In this document: positions 1 through 6,812 of the stretch, piece after piece
How the letters are laid out: every line of letters starts with the position of its first letter
Position numbering within the stretch: the stretch's first letter is position 1
Origin: Rhodobacteraceae bacterium UBA6141
GTDB taxonomy: Bacteria > Pseudomonadota > Alphaproteobacteria > Rhodobacterales > Rhodobacteraceae
Direction: 5' to 3'
Length of the DNA: 13,267 bases
Assembly (NCBI GenBank): GCA_002423245.1
Contig: DIVD01000087.1
Location: 1-13,267, forward strand
The notes under the pieces: generated by a model
What the model saw: the letters and a program-made list of their open reading frames with translations, nothing else
What the model was told of the DNA's origin: nothing
Databases searched by the model: none
Made by a program: the position numbers and the translations under genes

Positions 1-892
1 CAAAGTATTCGCCCAAGGCCGCGATCTCGGCACCGTCCAGACCAGCCGCGACCATCTGCATGGATTCGTTCTGCCGGGTGCCCTCTCGAAAATCGTTCAA
101 CTGCTTGGCCAGGTACTGGGCGGGCTGGCCGGCAAGGCGCGGCGTGTTCTGGCCCCCCTGGCCCAGATCGCCGTGGCAGCTGGCACAGGCCCAGATGTCG
201 CCGCGACCGGCAAAGACCAGATCCTGAACGGCCGCCGTCATCGCATCCGCGGATCGCGGCGCAGGCCCGGGTGGCTGGGGCGGCATTGATGGCACCAGCT
301 TCGCCAGTTCTGCCCCGCCGCCGAAGCTGCCGGCATTGCCGATCTCCTGACGCAGTTCAGCCACCCGCCGGGGATCGAACCTGACCTCGCTCTTGCCGAA
401 TGTCAGTGTTACATAGCTGGCGATGCGCGCGATCTCATCGTCGTTCAGGGTGCTGGCAAAGCTGGGCATATGCCCGTCGAAGTCGTCGCCCCGGACACGG
501 ATCGGCCCGTCGATGCCGCGCAACAGGATGCGGGATACGATTTCGGGGCCGGCGGCCACGACCTCGGACCCGGCCAAGGGCGGCACCGCATCGCGCAGGC
601 CTTCACCGTCGCGCTGGTGGCAGGTCGAGCAATTGGCGCTGAACAGCGTGTCCCCATCGCCCAGATCCGCCGAGATTTGCACGGCACGGTCCTCGACCCG
701 TTGGTCCTGAGCCAGGATCACGTCCTTGCCGGTGTCATACAGCATGAACGCGCCCCAGACGGCCAGCGCGACGGCAACCCAGTAGACCGGCATCGGGATG
801 CCCGAGAATTCCTCGTAAGGTTCGAAATTCTCGTCGGGCCGGTGGCTATTATCTTTGCTCTTTTTGTTATCTTTGCTCTTTTTGTCGAACAT
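1..892 (-). CDS. ccoP: Diheme cytochrome c, CcoP-like subunit of the cbb3-type oxidase (C terminus outside window)
   Basis: Membrane-anchored cytochrome c that would feed electrons from soluble cytochrome c into the oxidase. The 297 visible residues show a lysine-rich cytoplasmic start, one membrane segment (about 35-52), a first heme motif CSTCH (Cys88, Cys91, His92) with probable axial Met142, and a second heme motif CASCH (Cys236, Cys239, His240) with a Met near 278-280. The frame is still open at base 1, so the C terminus is missing. The ATG at 892 overlaps the ccoO stop as TGATG and has a good ribosome site (GGGGAGAGG, 7 nt upstream). Residues 5-16 come from a perfect 18-bp tandem duplication. 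The two-heme layout and place after ccoN-ccoO fit CcoP, but the N-terminal region is unlike textbook CcoP, so the symbol means 'CcoP-like'. Confidence 0.85.
   Translation of the reverse strand, partial: MFDKKSKDNKKSKDNSHRPDENFEPYEEFSGIPMPVYWVAVALAVWGAFMLYDTGKDVILAQDQRVEDRAVQISADLGDGDTLFSANCSTCHQRDGEGLRDAVPPLAGSEVVAAGPEIVSRILLRGIDGPIRVRGDDFDGHMPSFASTLNDDEIARIASYVTLTFGKSEVRFDPRRVAELRQEIGNAGSFGGGAELAKLVPSMPPQPPGPAPRSADAMTAAVQDLVFAGRGDIWACASCHGDLGQGGQNTPRLAGQPAQYLAKQLNDFREGTRQNESMQMVAAGLDGAEIAALGEYF
849..884. repeat. Perfect 18-bp tandem duplication inside the ccoP-like N terminus
   Basis: The unit TTATCTTTGCTCTTTTTG (plus strand) occurs at 849-866 and again, identical, at 867-884. Being 18 bp it keeps frame and adds six residues (KSKDNK type) to the charged cytoplasmic N-terminal tail of the diheme cytochrome. 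Perfect identity suggests a recent slippage duplication. Confidence 0.9.
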
Positions 893-1539
893 CAGCCATC
901 CTCTCCCCTGGCGCGCGCGTCTTCGACGCTCGGTCCGGACGCATAGCCGTCATCGCGCAGGGAATCGGTCGGCGCCGGATAGGTTCGGTCCAGCGCCTGC
1001 AGATAGGCGACCAGGTCCAGCGCCTCGGGCCGGGCGACGATGACGCCGCTTTCGGGCGCATAGCCGGGCGGCAGCGCGACCACCCTGTCACCTGCTGCCG
1101 CCTGATCCTTGCGTTCGAACAGGAACGGATAGGCCGGCATGATCGACCAGTCGAAGATCGCGCGCGGCTGATAGAGATGGGTCAGGTGCCAGCCCTCGGA
1201 GGGCAGGCGCGCGCCGACATTCAACAGATCCGGCCCGGTCCGCATCGTGCCCAGCTGATGCGGAGAGTCGAAGGCGTAATCGGCCGCCACCGAAGGGCGA
1301 CCCCAGCCGCGTTCGACATCGGGCGCCTGATCGGGCGATCTGGGCTGCTGACTGTGGCAGTAGACGCAGCCCATCGCGACATAGACATTACGGCCGCGCT
1401 GTTCGGACTGGGTGAATTTGCGCAATCCCTCGGGAACACTGCGGGCGTCGATCTGCATGCCGGGCGCAATGACAAGCATCAGCGTCGCGAAAGCCAGAAT
1501 CGCGAGGGCGAGAACCGACAGTGGAAGGTAGCGGTTCAT
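892..1539 (-). CDS. ccoO: cbb3-type cytochrome c oxidase subunit II (monoheme cytochrome c)
   Basis: Monoheme c subunit that passes electrons to the CcoN heme-copper centre on the periplasmic side. The 215 residues have an N-terminal membrane anchor (about 5-25), one CVYCH heme motif (Cys58, Cys61, His62), a TGPDL segment (101-105) and a probable axial Met134 in the MPAYP motif, all typical of CcoO. It is somewhat shorter than canonical CcoO proteins. Its ATG overlaps the ccoN stop by four bases (ATGA), and its stop overlaps the next start by one, so the three genes are one translationally coupled operon. No CcoQ gene lies between ccoO and the diheme gene. Confidence 0.93.
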   Translation of the reverse strand: MNRYLPLSVLALAILAFATLMLVIAPGMQIDARSVPEGLRKFTQSEQRGRNVYVAMGCVYCHSQQPRSPDQAPDVERGWGRPSVAADYAFDSPHQLGTMRTGPDLLNVGARLPSEGWHLTHLYQPRAIFDWSIMPAYPFLFERKDQAAAGDRVVALPPGYAPESGVIVARPEALDLVAYLQALDRTYPAPTDSLRDDGYASGPSVEDARARGEDG

Positions 1540-3095
1540 TCTGCAGCCACCGCGTTTGCAGAATCTTCACGGGCCACGAAAGCCAGCCCCAACAGGTTCA
1601 GCGCGAAGACCAGATGCCCCAGCGTCATCAACGTCCCGCCGACGCTGCGAGCCTGGAGATAGGGCAGCACGACCTCGACGCTGTCGCGGAAAGGCCGGGT
1701 GGCGTCCAGCATGGCCAGCCCCTGCAGTACGCCGCCGATGGACAGCGCGAAGAAATAGATCGCGAAGCCGATCACGACCAGCCAGAAGTGCAGATTCAAC
1801 AGACCCGGCCAAGGGAAGACCCGACCCGTCGCACGCGGCAGGATCTGGTAGACTGCACCAAACATCACCAGCGATACGAAGGCGTAGGCCCCCAAGTGTG
1901 CATGGCCGACGGTGTATTGTGTGAAATGGGTGATCGTGTTCACCGACCGCAATGCCTCGATCGAGCCTTGGAACGAGGCCAGCGTATACATGACCGCCCC
2001 GAACGAGATGAAGCGCAGCGGAATCGATTCTTTCAGTGCCCACAGGTTCATCGCTACGGTCACATGCTGATTGATCGCAACCGCGATCACCGGAATGAAC
2101 ATCATCACCGAATGCACCACCGACAGCGTCACCAGCCAGGTCGGCACCGGCCCTCCGATCAGGTGATGGATGCCGACCTGACTGTAGAAGAGCGCCAGCC
2201 CCCAGAAACCCAGCAGTGACACTGCGTAGCTGTAGATCGGTTTGCCGATGATCTTGGGGATGAAATAATAGGCCGCACCGACCCCCAGCGGCGTCAGCCA
2301 CAGACCCAGCACATTGTGCGCGAACCACCAGTTGACCGTCGCCTCTTGGGCGCCGCCAAAGAGCGGCAGGTTGGCGACCACGAACAGCACCGGAAACCAC
2401 AGGATCGCCGCCAGGAAATACCAGCCCGAGACATAGATGTGGTGGACCTGCCGCGCCCGCGCGGTCTGAATAAGCGGCGCGATGAAGCAGGCGCTGCCGG
2501 CAGCCAGCAGGATGTCGATCTGCCATGGGATTTCCAGCCATTCCTCGCCGTCGGTCCATCCCTGCGCGATGGCCAGCGCGCCCAGCGTGACGCCGGTATT
2601 CCACAACAGCGCTCCCACAAGGACGAGCCCCGGGCGGCGCAGTGGCGTGTGGAAGATGCGCGGGATGATCCACATGACCGAGGCCACGCCCGCCTGCGAA
2701 AGCCAGCCATAGATCACCAGGTTCAGATGCAGTGTGCGCATCCGCCCGAAAGTCAGGGGTGCCGCGAAATCAAGCCAGTCCGGCCAGTGCAGCTTCAGCG
2801 ATGCAATCAGACCGAAAAGCGAGCCCGCCAACAGCCAGAAGGTCGCCGCTGCAATCAGGACAAGAACCGGCCGCGCCGAAATCCGGTCGATGCCGGCCTG
2901 CACGGGGTCGAAAACATGGGGGTTGATTTCCTCGCCGGCATCGGCGCCACGAGTCTCACCGGGCCCGAATACGGTTTCCGCATCGTGCTGATCGATCGTG
3001 ATCTGCCGGTTCGCGATCGCCCAGATCAGGAAGGCAAGCCCCACCAGCGACACGACAAAGCTAAGCGCCAGCAGCAGTCCCAGCGTGATGGGCAT
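1536..3095 (-). CDS. ccoN: cbb3-type cytochrome c oxidase catalytic subunit I, divergent type
   Basis: Integral-membrane heme-copper subunit that reduces O2. The 519-residue protein keeps the expected ligands: low-spin heme His123 (RTLHLN), CuB His260 (FAHN) and His310/His311 (IHHL), the putative cross-linked Tyr304 six residues before His310, and His398/His400 (GHAH). Where canonical CcoN has FEGPM it reads FQGS, so the conserved Glu (22 residues before the heme b3 His) is Gln376. It has an extra N-terminal membrane segment and a soluble stretch of about 45 residues before the core. I chose ATG at 3095 because GGAGG lies 6 nt upstream; the TTG at 3101 directly abuts that site and cannot use it. 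A CTTAAG-N5-CTTAAG box lies 68 nt upstream. The FeB-binding Glu of NO reductases is absent, so an oxidase role is favoured. Confidence 0.93.
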   Translation of the reverse strand: MPITLGLLLALSFVVSLVGLAFLIWAIANRQITIDQHDAETVFGPGETRGADAGEEINPHVFDPVQAGIDRISARPVLVLIAAATFWLLAGSLFGLIASLKLHWPDWLDFAAPLTFGRMRTLHLNLVIYGWLSQAGVASVMWIIPRIFHTPLRRPGLVLVGALLWNTGVTLGALAIAQGWTDGEEWLEIPWQIDILLAAGSACFIAPLIQTARARQVHHIYVSGWYFLAAILWFPVLFVVANLPLFGGAQEATVNWWFAHNVLGLWLTPLGVGAAYYFIPKIIGKPIYSYAVSLLGFWGLALFYSQVGIHHLIGGPVPTWLVTLSVVHSVMMFIPVIAVAINQHVTVAMNLWALKESIPLRFISFGAVMYTLASFQGSIEALRSVNTITHFTQYTVGHAHLGAYAFVSLVMFGAVYQILPRATGRVFPWPGLLNLHFWLVVIGFAIYFFALSIGGVLQGLAMLDATRPFRDSVEVVLPYLQARSVGGTLMTLGHLVFALNLLGLAFVAREDSANAVAAE

Positions 3096-3163
3096 CGCCA
3101 ACCTCCGGTTTTCGACAGCGAATCGTCACAGATGAACAACTGCTCACTTCAGTTCCCCCGAAG

Positions 3164-3180
3164 CTTAAGCCAGCCTTAAG
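3164..3180 (-). promoter_or_regulatory. Response-regulator box 1 (CTTAAG-N5-CTTAAG) upstream of ccoN
   Basis: Two CTTAAG hexamers at 3164-3169 and 3175-3180 are separated by 5 nt, an 11-bp repeat as bound by OmpR-family dimers and matching the PmrA/QseB consensus form. Read toward ccoN it continues CTTAAGCTT. The near edge is 68 nt from the ccoN ATG. Binding by the regulator at 9561 is inferred. Confidence 0.8.
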
Positions 3181-3186
3181 CCATCG

Positions 3187-3219
3187 CTATGCGTGCGATG
3201 TCATTCAGACGACGCATAG
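3187..3219 (-). other. Inverted repeat at the 3' end of the SoxB-like gene
   Basis: CTATGCGT (3187-3194) and ACGCATAG (3212-3219) form an 8-bp perfect stem around a 17-nt loop that contains the stop codon of the SoxB-like gene. It could slow or end transcription before the ccoN operator, but there is no run of T residues, so a standard intrinsic terminator is doubtful. Confidence 0.35.
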
Positions 3220-4644
3220 TCGGCCCAGATGTGTTGGGTCGGCACGGTCATGGCACGCGAACCAGGATCGCAGGGCCTTTGTCGCGCTGATGCCGATCGC
3301 TCGGCGATCTTCACCGAAGCGGTGCGGAACCCCCTGCGTCGTGATGAAGGCGCAGCGATAGACGCCCTGGGCATCCAGCGGCGCGCCGTCGGGTCCGAAA
3401 GCCATTCCGATCCTGTGCAGAGGCGGATTTTCCAGCTTGACCGTGAAGGCCAGACCCCGGAACCGTTTCACGTAACCGCCGCGCTGGTGGAACGGATCCG
3501 CACTGAAGGTCGCTTCGAGATTCTGCTCCATCATCTCCAGGATCTCGGCGCCGGACAGGCAGACCGTTTCGACCGGCGGATCGGTAGGCACGATGCACCA
3601 CAGATCATAGGCACTGACCGGACCCGGCGGGATCGGGACGCCGTAACGCCAGCCGTTGGAGAACGCGATCCGGGTTCCTGCCGCCTCGGCGATGGCGGCC
3701 AGCAGCACATCGTCCATCGGCGCGTCGAGGCAGGTCATGCGATGCAGGAGGTCGGCGCTATGGCCCACGATATCGTCTCGCAGAGCCGCCGTCGGGGCCA
3801 CCGCCCGGGTCACCAGGTCCGCAACAGTGGCGTCAGGCCGGATCGCATCGTCGATGGGGATCAGCCTGTGCCGATGGGCGATGACCTTCCCGCCTTCAAG
3901 GTCAAGATCCAGCCGGCCGAGAAAGCTGCCGTGGCAGCCGGACTGGATCAGCAGCGCGCCGTTGACGGCCCAGGGGCGATCCAACCGGTTATGGGTATGC
4001 CCGGACAGGATCACGTCCAGCCCGTTCACTGCTGTCGCCAACGCACAATCCTGCGGTAGGCCCAGATGCGAAAGCACGACGATCAAGTCGCAGCCCTCCG
4101 CCCGAAGACGGGATGCATGATCGCGCGTTTCTTCGATCCCATCGGTAAAGCGAAGCCCTTCAGAAAAGTTAGCCGGCATGGTCTTGTCGAGAATGGTCGC
4201 AGCCAGGCCGATCACGCCGATCCGGCAGCCCGCGGATTCGGTGATGAAGGTCGGCGCGAAGCGCGGTGCGTCAGCCGTCAGCGGATGACAATTGGCCGCC
4301 AGCATCGGGTAATTCAGCATCTCCGACAGTCGCGCCACCTGCCGCGGGCCATAGGCAAAGTCCCAATGGCCGGTCATTGCCGTCAAGCCAAGGGCGTTCA
4401 GCACCGGCACGGCGCATTCGCCCTGACTTTTGGCGAGGGCGGGCGTGCCGTGGAAAGTATCGCCGTTGTCGAAGGCCAGCACCCCGCCGGGATTTTCGGT
4501 GCGGGCGGTGGCAAGGACACTGGCGATTCGCGCAAAGCCGCCCATCTGGTGCAGGATAGGCCCATCAGCCTCCCAGACCAGTTCGGGATGCGGCTCGAGA
4601 TAGCCGTGGCTGTCATTCAACTGGATCAGGGTCAGGCGGGTCAT
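3205..4644 (-). CDS. SoxB/5'-nucleotidase-family metallohydrolase without signal peptide
   Basis: Two-domain binuclear-metal hydrolase of 479 residues. The metallophosphatase domain shows DxH (Asp11, His13), GD (Asp62), GHWD (92-95), SH (192-193) and GHTH (215-218). The C-terminal 5'-nucleotidase-like domain (about 290-440) includes a DPFHQRGG segment recalling SoxB. The GHWD block replaces the usual GNH(D/E); as I recall, SoxB thiosulfohydrolases carry GHWE there, so this is closer to SoxB than to UshA. SoxB and UshA are exported, yet this protein begins directly at its first strand, and an in-frame TGA two codons upstream rules out an N-terminal signal. It therefore looks cytoplasmic. It follows the small L,D-transpeptidase by 68 nt and probably shares its promoter. 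Substrate unknown: a nucleotide, sulfur or other ester are all possible. Confidence 0.85.
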   Translation of the reverse strand: MTRLTLIQLNDSHGYLEPHPELVWEADGPILHQMGGFARIASVLATARTENPGGVLAFDNGDTFHGTPALAKSQGECAVPVLNALGLTAMTGHWDFAYGPRQVARLSEMLNYPMLAANCHPLTADAPRFAPTFITESAGCRIGVIGLAATILDKTMPANFSEGLRFTDGIEETRDHASRLRAEGCDLIVVLSHLGLPQDCALATAVNGLDVILSGHTHNRLDRPWAVNGALLIQSGCHGSFLGRLDLDLEGGKVIAHRHRLIPIDDAIRPDATVADLVTRAVAPTAALRDDIVGHSADLLHRMTCLDAPMDDVLLAAIAEAAGTRIAFSNGWRYGVPIPPGPVSAYDLWCIVPTDPPVETVCLSGAEILEMMEQNLEATFSADPFHQRGGYVKRFRGLAFTVKLENPPLHRIGMAFGPDGAPLDAQGVYRCAFITTQGVPHRFGEDRRAIGISATKALRSWFACHDRADPTHLGRLCVV

Positions 4645-4665
4645 GCTTCATGTCCTTGCAGTTCC

Positions 4666-4702
4666 GGCCGGCAGGGCGGTAGACACAGGCATCCCGCCGG
4701 CC
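4666..4702. other. GC-rich hairpin between the small L,D-transpeptidase and the SoxB-like gene
   Basis: GGCCGGC-A-GGG (4666-4676) pairs with CCCGCCGGCC (4693-4702), a 10-bp stem with one bulged A around a 16-nt loop. No T-run follows on either strand. It may be an mRNA stabiliser or attenuator between the two genes of the unit. Confidence 0.4.
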
Positions 4703-4712
4703 TCCTCCGGCC

Positions 4713-5267
4713 TCAGATCACGCGCACCTGAGTGCCGATCGGGCAGAGGCCGAACAGCTCCTTGATCTTTGCGTTGTAAAGACCGATGCAGCCATCCGAC
4801 GACAACCGGCCGATCTTGCGCGTGTCGTGGGTGCCGTGGATCAGGTAGGCAGGCCAGCCCAGATACATCGCATGGGTGCCCAGCGGGTTGTCGGGGCCCG
4901 GTCCCACCGGCTTCCAGTCGGGATAGCGTTCCAGCTGCGACGCGGTGGGCGTCCAGCTTGGCCCCTCTTTCTTGCGCACGATCTCGGTATAGCCGCGCTT
5001 GGTCAGCTCGTCCGAGATCGGAACCGACGTCGGATAGCTGCGATAGATCGTATCGTCCGCATTCCAGAAGTGCAGTGCCCGCGACTTGGTATCGGCGACG
5101 ATGGCGCCCTTGCCGAGAACCTCGAAATGGTCTTGCCAGCGTTGCATCGTGAAGCTGCTGATATTGTGACGCGACGTGGATTGCGCCCAGACCAGTCCCG
5201 GCATCGCCAGACTTCCTGCGGCGATCATGCCCAATCCCAAGGCGCGGCGACGGTTGATGTCGCTCAT
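4713..5267 (-). CDS. Small L,D-transpeptidase (YkuD domain), Tat-like signal
   Basis: Predicted periplasmic enzyme making non-canonical peptidoglycan cross-links or attaching proteins to the wall through a catalytic cysteine. The 184-residue product starts with a twin-arginine-like signal (NRRRALGLG, then a hydrophobic stretch ending VWA near 28). The YkuD core has His144 (HGTHD) and SSDGC with catalytic Cys160; the position two after the Cys is Gly rather than the common Arg. A second cysteine, Cys175, lies 15 residues on. ATG 5267 is chosen over an upstream GTG/TTG-type start at 5315 because AGGAG lies about 8 nt upstream and the signal peptide begins there. The operator box is 68 nt upstream. 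First gene of the unit that continues into the SoxB-like gene. Confidence 0.9.
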   Translation of the reverse strand: MSDINRRRALGLGMIAAGSLAMPGLVWAQSTSRHNISSFTMQRWQDHFEVLGKGAIVADTKSRALHFWNADDTIYRSYPTSVPISDELTKRGYTEIVRKKEGPSWTPTASQLERYPDWKPVGPGPDNPLGTHAMYLGWPAYLIHGTHDTRKIGRLSSDGCIGLYNAKIKELFGLCPIGTQVRVI

Positions 5268-5335
5268 TTCACTGCTCCTTTGCTCATGAGACGAAGGGCG
5301 AAATCCGCCCCGCAACGCCCCGATGCGACGCCAAG

Positions 5336-5352
5336 CTTAAGCCAGGCTTAAG
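5336..5352 (-). promoter_or_regulatory. Response-regulator box 2 (CTTAAG-N5-CTTAAG) upstream of the small L,D-transpeptidase
   Basis: CTTAAG at 5336-5341 and 5347-5352 with a 5-nt spacer. Read toward the gene it continues CTTAAGCTT, as in box 1, and its near edge is again 68 nt from the start codon. The distal hexamer contains the TAA stop (5350-5348) of the upstream DsbA-family gene. Binding is inferred. Confidence 0.8.
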
Positions 5353-5974
5353 AATCCTTGCGTGCCTCGGAAATCGCGCCCCGCAAAGTTGCTGCGTCCA
5401 GCATGCCGGGATAGATTGTACGCCCGATGATGAAGGCAGGCGTGCCGCGCAGGCCCAGCTGTCCGGCCTGCGCCGCGTTTCGAGCCAAAAGCCCGTCCCA
5501 TCTGGCGCGGTCTGCGCGATAGGCGGCTTGCGCCGCTGCAACATCGATTCCAGCCTCGCCCAGCACTCGGTCGATCTGATCGTTGCTCAGCTTGGCCTCG
5601 GTCGCCATCAGGGCGGAATTGGCCATGTGATAATCCCCTTTCTCGACCGTTCCCAGGACAAGCTGGCTGGCATAAACCGACGGGGCGCCGAAGATTGGCC
5701 AGTCCTTCATGACCAGCCGGACATTGCCATCCTGCGCGATCACATCGGTCAGCACCGGATGGTTCTTTTTGCAGAACGGGCATTGATAGTCGAAATATTC
5801 CACGATCGTCACATCGCCTTCGGCATTGCCGAGTGCCGGCGCGTCGGGATCGTGCAGCACATCGTCCACGGTCAGATCGTCGGCCCGCGCGCGCAATGTC
5901 ATAGCGCCCCCTGCCAAGCCGAGCAGGCCCAGACCGGCACCCGTGCCCAGGATCATGCGTCGATGGATGTTCAT
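5348..5974 (-). CDS. DsbA-family periplasmic thiol:disulfide protein
   Basis: Thioredoxin-fold oxidoreductase of 208 residues exported through an N-terminal signal with two arginines (HRRMILG, hydrophobic to about 25), possibly Tat type. The active site is CPFC (Cys65, Cys68) after a conserved EYFDYQ strand, and the cis-Pro loop reads RGTPAF near residues 175-180. This is the single-chain DsbA/ScsC-like form. The start overlaps the preceding gene as ATGA, with AAGGAG 5 nt upstream, so it is the last gene of the dsbD operon. Lying beside a DsbD and a TlpA-like protein, it may work as a reductase or isomerase fed by DsbD (as ScsC does) rather than as a net oxidase; this cannot be decided from sequence. 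Confidence 0.92.
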   Translation of the reverse strand: MNIHRRMILGTGAGLGLLGLAGGAMTLRARADDLTVDDVLHDPDAPALGNAEGDVTIVEYFDYQCPFCKKNHPVLTDVIAQDGNVRLVMKDWPIFGAPSVYASQLVLGTVEKGDYHMANSALMATEAKLSNDQIDRVLGEAGIDVAAAQAAYRADRARWDGLLARNAAQAGQLGLRGTPAFIIGRTIYPGMLDAATLRGAISEARKDS

Positions 5975-6810
5975 GCGTTCTCTCCTTCTCGATCTAATGG
6001 ATAGGTCGTTGCCGCCGCAGAGGCAGGCAGGCCCGAAGCCGAAGCGGGTGCGCCTGCAACCGGTGAGATGGTCCGGGCTGACGCGAGGGTCCCGGCGGCA
6101 CGCGGCAGCCGCTCTCCGGGCGGGACCGTGCCCTTGCCGGATTCCGCCTCCGTCAACACGATCACCTTGGTCATGCTGTCGGTCTGTTCGGCCAGATGGA
6201 TAATGTCCTGGTTGAACAGCCTGATGCAGCCCGCCGAGGTGGCATGGCCGATCGAGGACGGGTCCATCGTACCGTGGATTCGGTAATAGGTGTCGCCTTG
6301 GTCGTCATGCAGATAGAGCGCGCGGGCGCCCAGCGGGTTGTCCGGCCCGCCTTCGAGCCCATCTGCGACGGGGCCGTAGAGTTCGGGATCGTTGGCCAGC
6401 ATGTTGTCGGTCGGCATCCAACTGGGCCAGTTGCGCTGATAGGGAATGTGCGCCTCACCCGTGAAGCCGTATCCCGCAGCGCCCACGGCAACGGCATAGC
6501 GCATCGCCTTGTTGTTCGGCAAAACGCGATAGAGGTAGCGCGCGTAGGGGTCGACGATGACCGTGCCTGGCTTTTCGTCGGTCCAGTAATCCACCTGCTG
6601 CCGGGCTTTGTCCTCGGAAAGATATTGCATCGGCACCGCGTCGATCTGGTAGCCATTGTCGTTCAGCGCGCCGTATTTGGCGGCAATTTCGGGGCTGACC
6701 ACGGGCTGCGGCGGGGACTCTAGCCGTTGCGGTTGGGGCGCCCCAGTTGTCGCGCAGGCCGTCAGCGACAGTATCGCGGCGACCGCCATGGCGGTTCTTG
6801 TTCGTATCAT
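5971..6810 (-). CDS. L,D-transpeptidase (YkuD domain), lipoprotein
   Basis: Predicted outer- or inner-membrane-anchored peptidoglycan cross-linking enzyme of 279 residues. A short signal ends in a lipobox (LTAC). The YkuD core shows HGT (His179) and TSAGCIRLF with catalytic Cys195. Apart from the lipid-bearing cysteine, that is the only Cys in the protein, so its oxidation would inactivate the enzyme. The C-terminal 60 or so residues are low-complexity Ala/Pro/Ser-rich. Two ATGs compete: 6816 overlaps the upstream stop (ATGA), but AAGGA sits directly before it; 6810 has that AAGGA at an ideal 6 nt and is chosen. Third gene of the dsbD operon; its stop overlaps the DsbA-family start. Confidence 0.9.
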   Translation of the reverse strand: MIRTRTAMAVAAILSLTACATTGAPQPQRLESPPQPVVSPEIAAKYGALNDNGYQIDAVPMQYLSEDKARQQVDYWTDEKPGTVIVDPYARYLYRVLPNNKAMRYAVAVGAAGYGFTGEAHIPYQRNWPSWMPTDNMLANDPELYGPVADGLEGGPDNPLGARALYLHDDQGDTYYRIHGTMDPSSIGHATSAGCIRLFNQDIIHLAEQTDSMTKVIVLTEAESGKGTVPPGERLPRAAGTLASARTISPVAGAPASASGLPASAAATTYPLDREGENA

Positions 6811-6812
6811 CG

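Noticed and set aside
1536..3095. Subunit I as a nitric oxide reductase rather than an oxidase
   Set aside because: The AHNVLG helix lacks the FeB glutamate of NorB, and the cbb3 tyrosine and all CuB histidines are present.
3099..3101. TTG start codon for ccoN
   Set aside because: The GGAGG ribosome site directly touches this codon, leaving no spacing; the ATG at 3095 has the proper 6 nt.
2316..3179. 287-codon open frame on the plus strand
   Set aside because: It lies antisense to ccoN in a high-GC region, is full of Arg/Gln/Pro with no recognisable motif, and ccoN is clearly the real gene.
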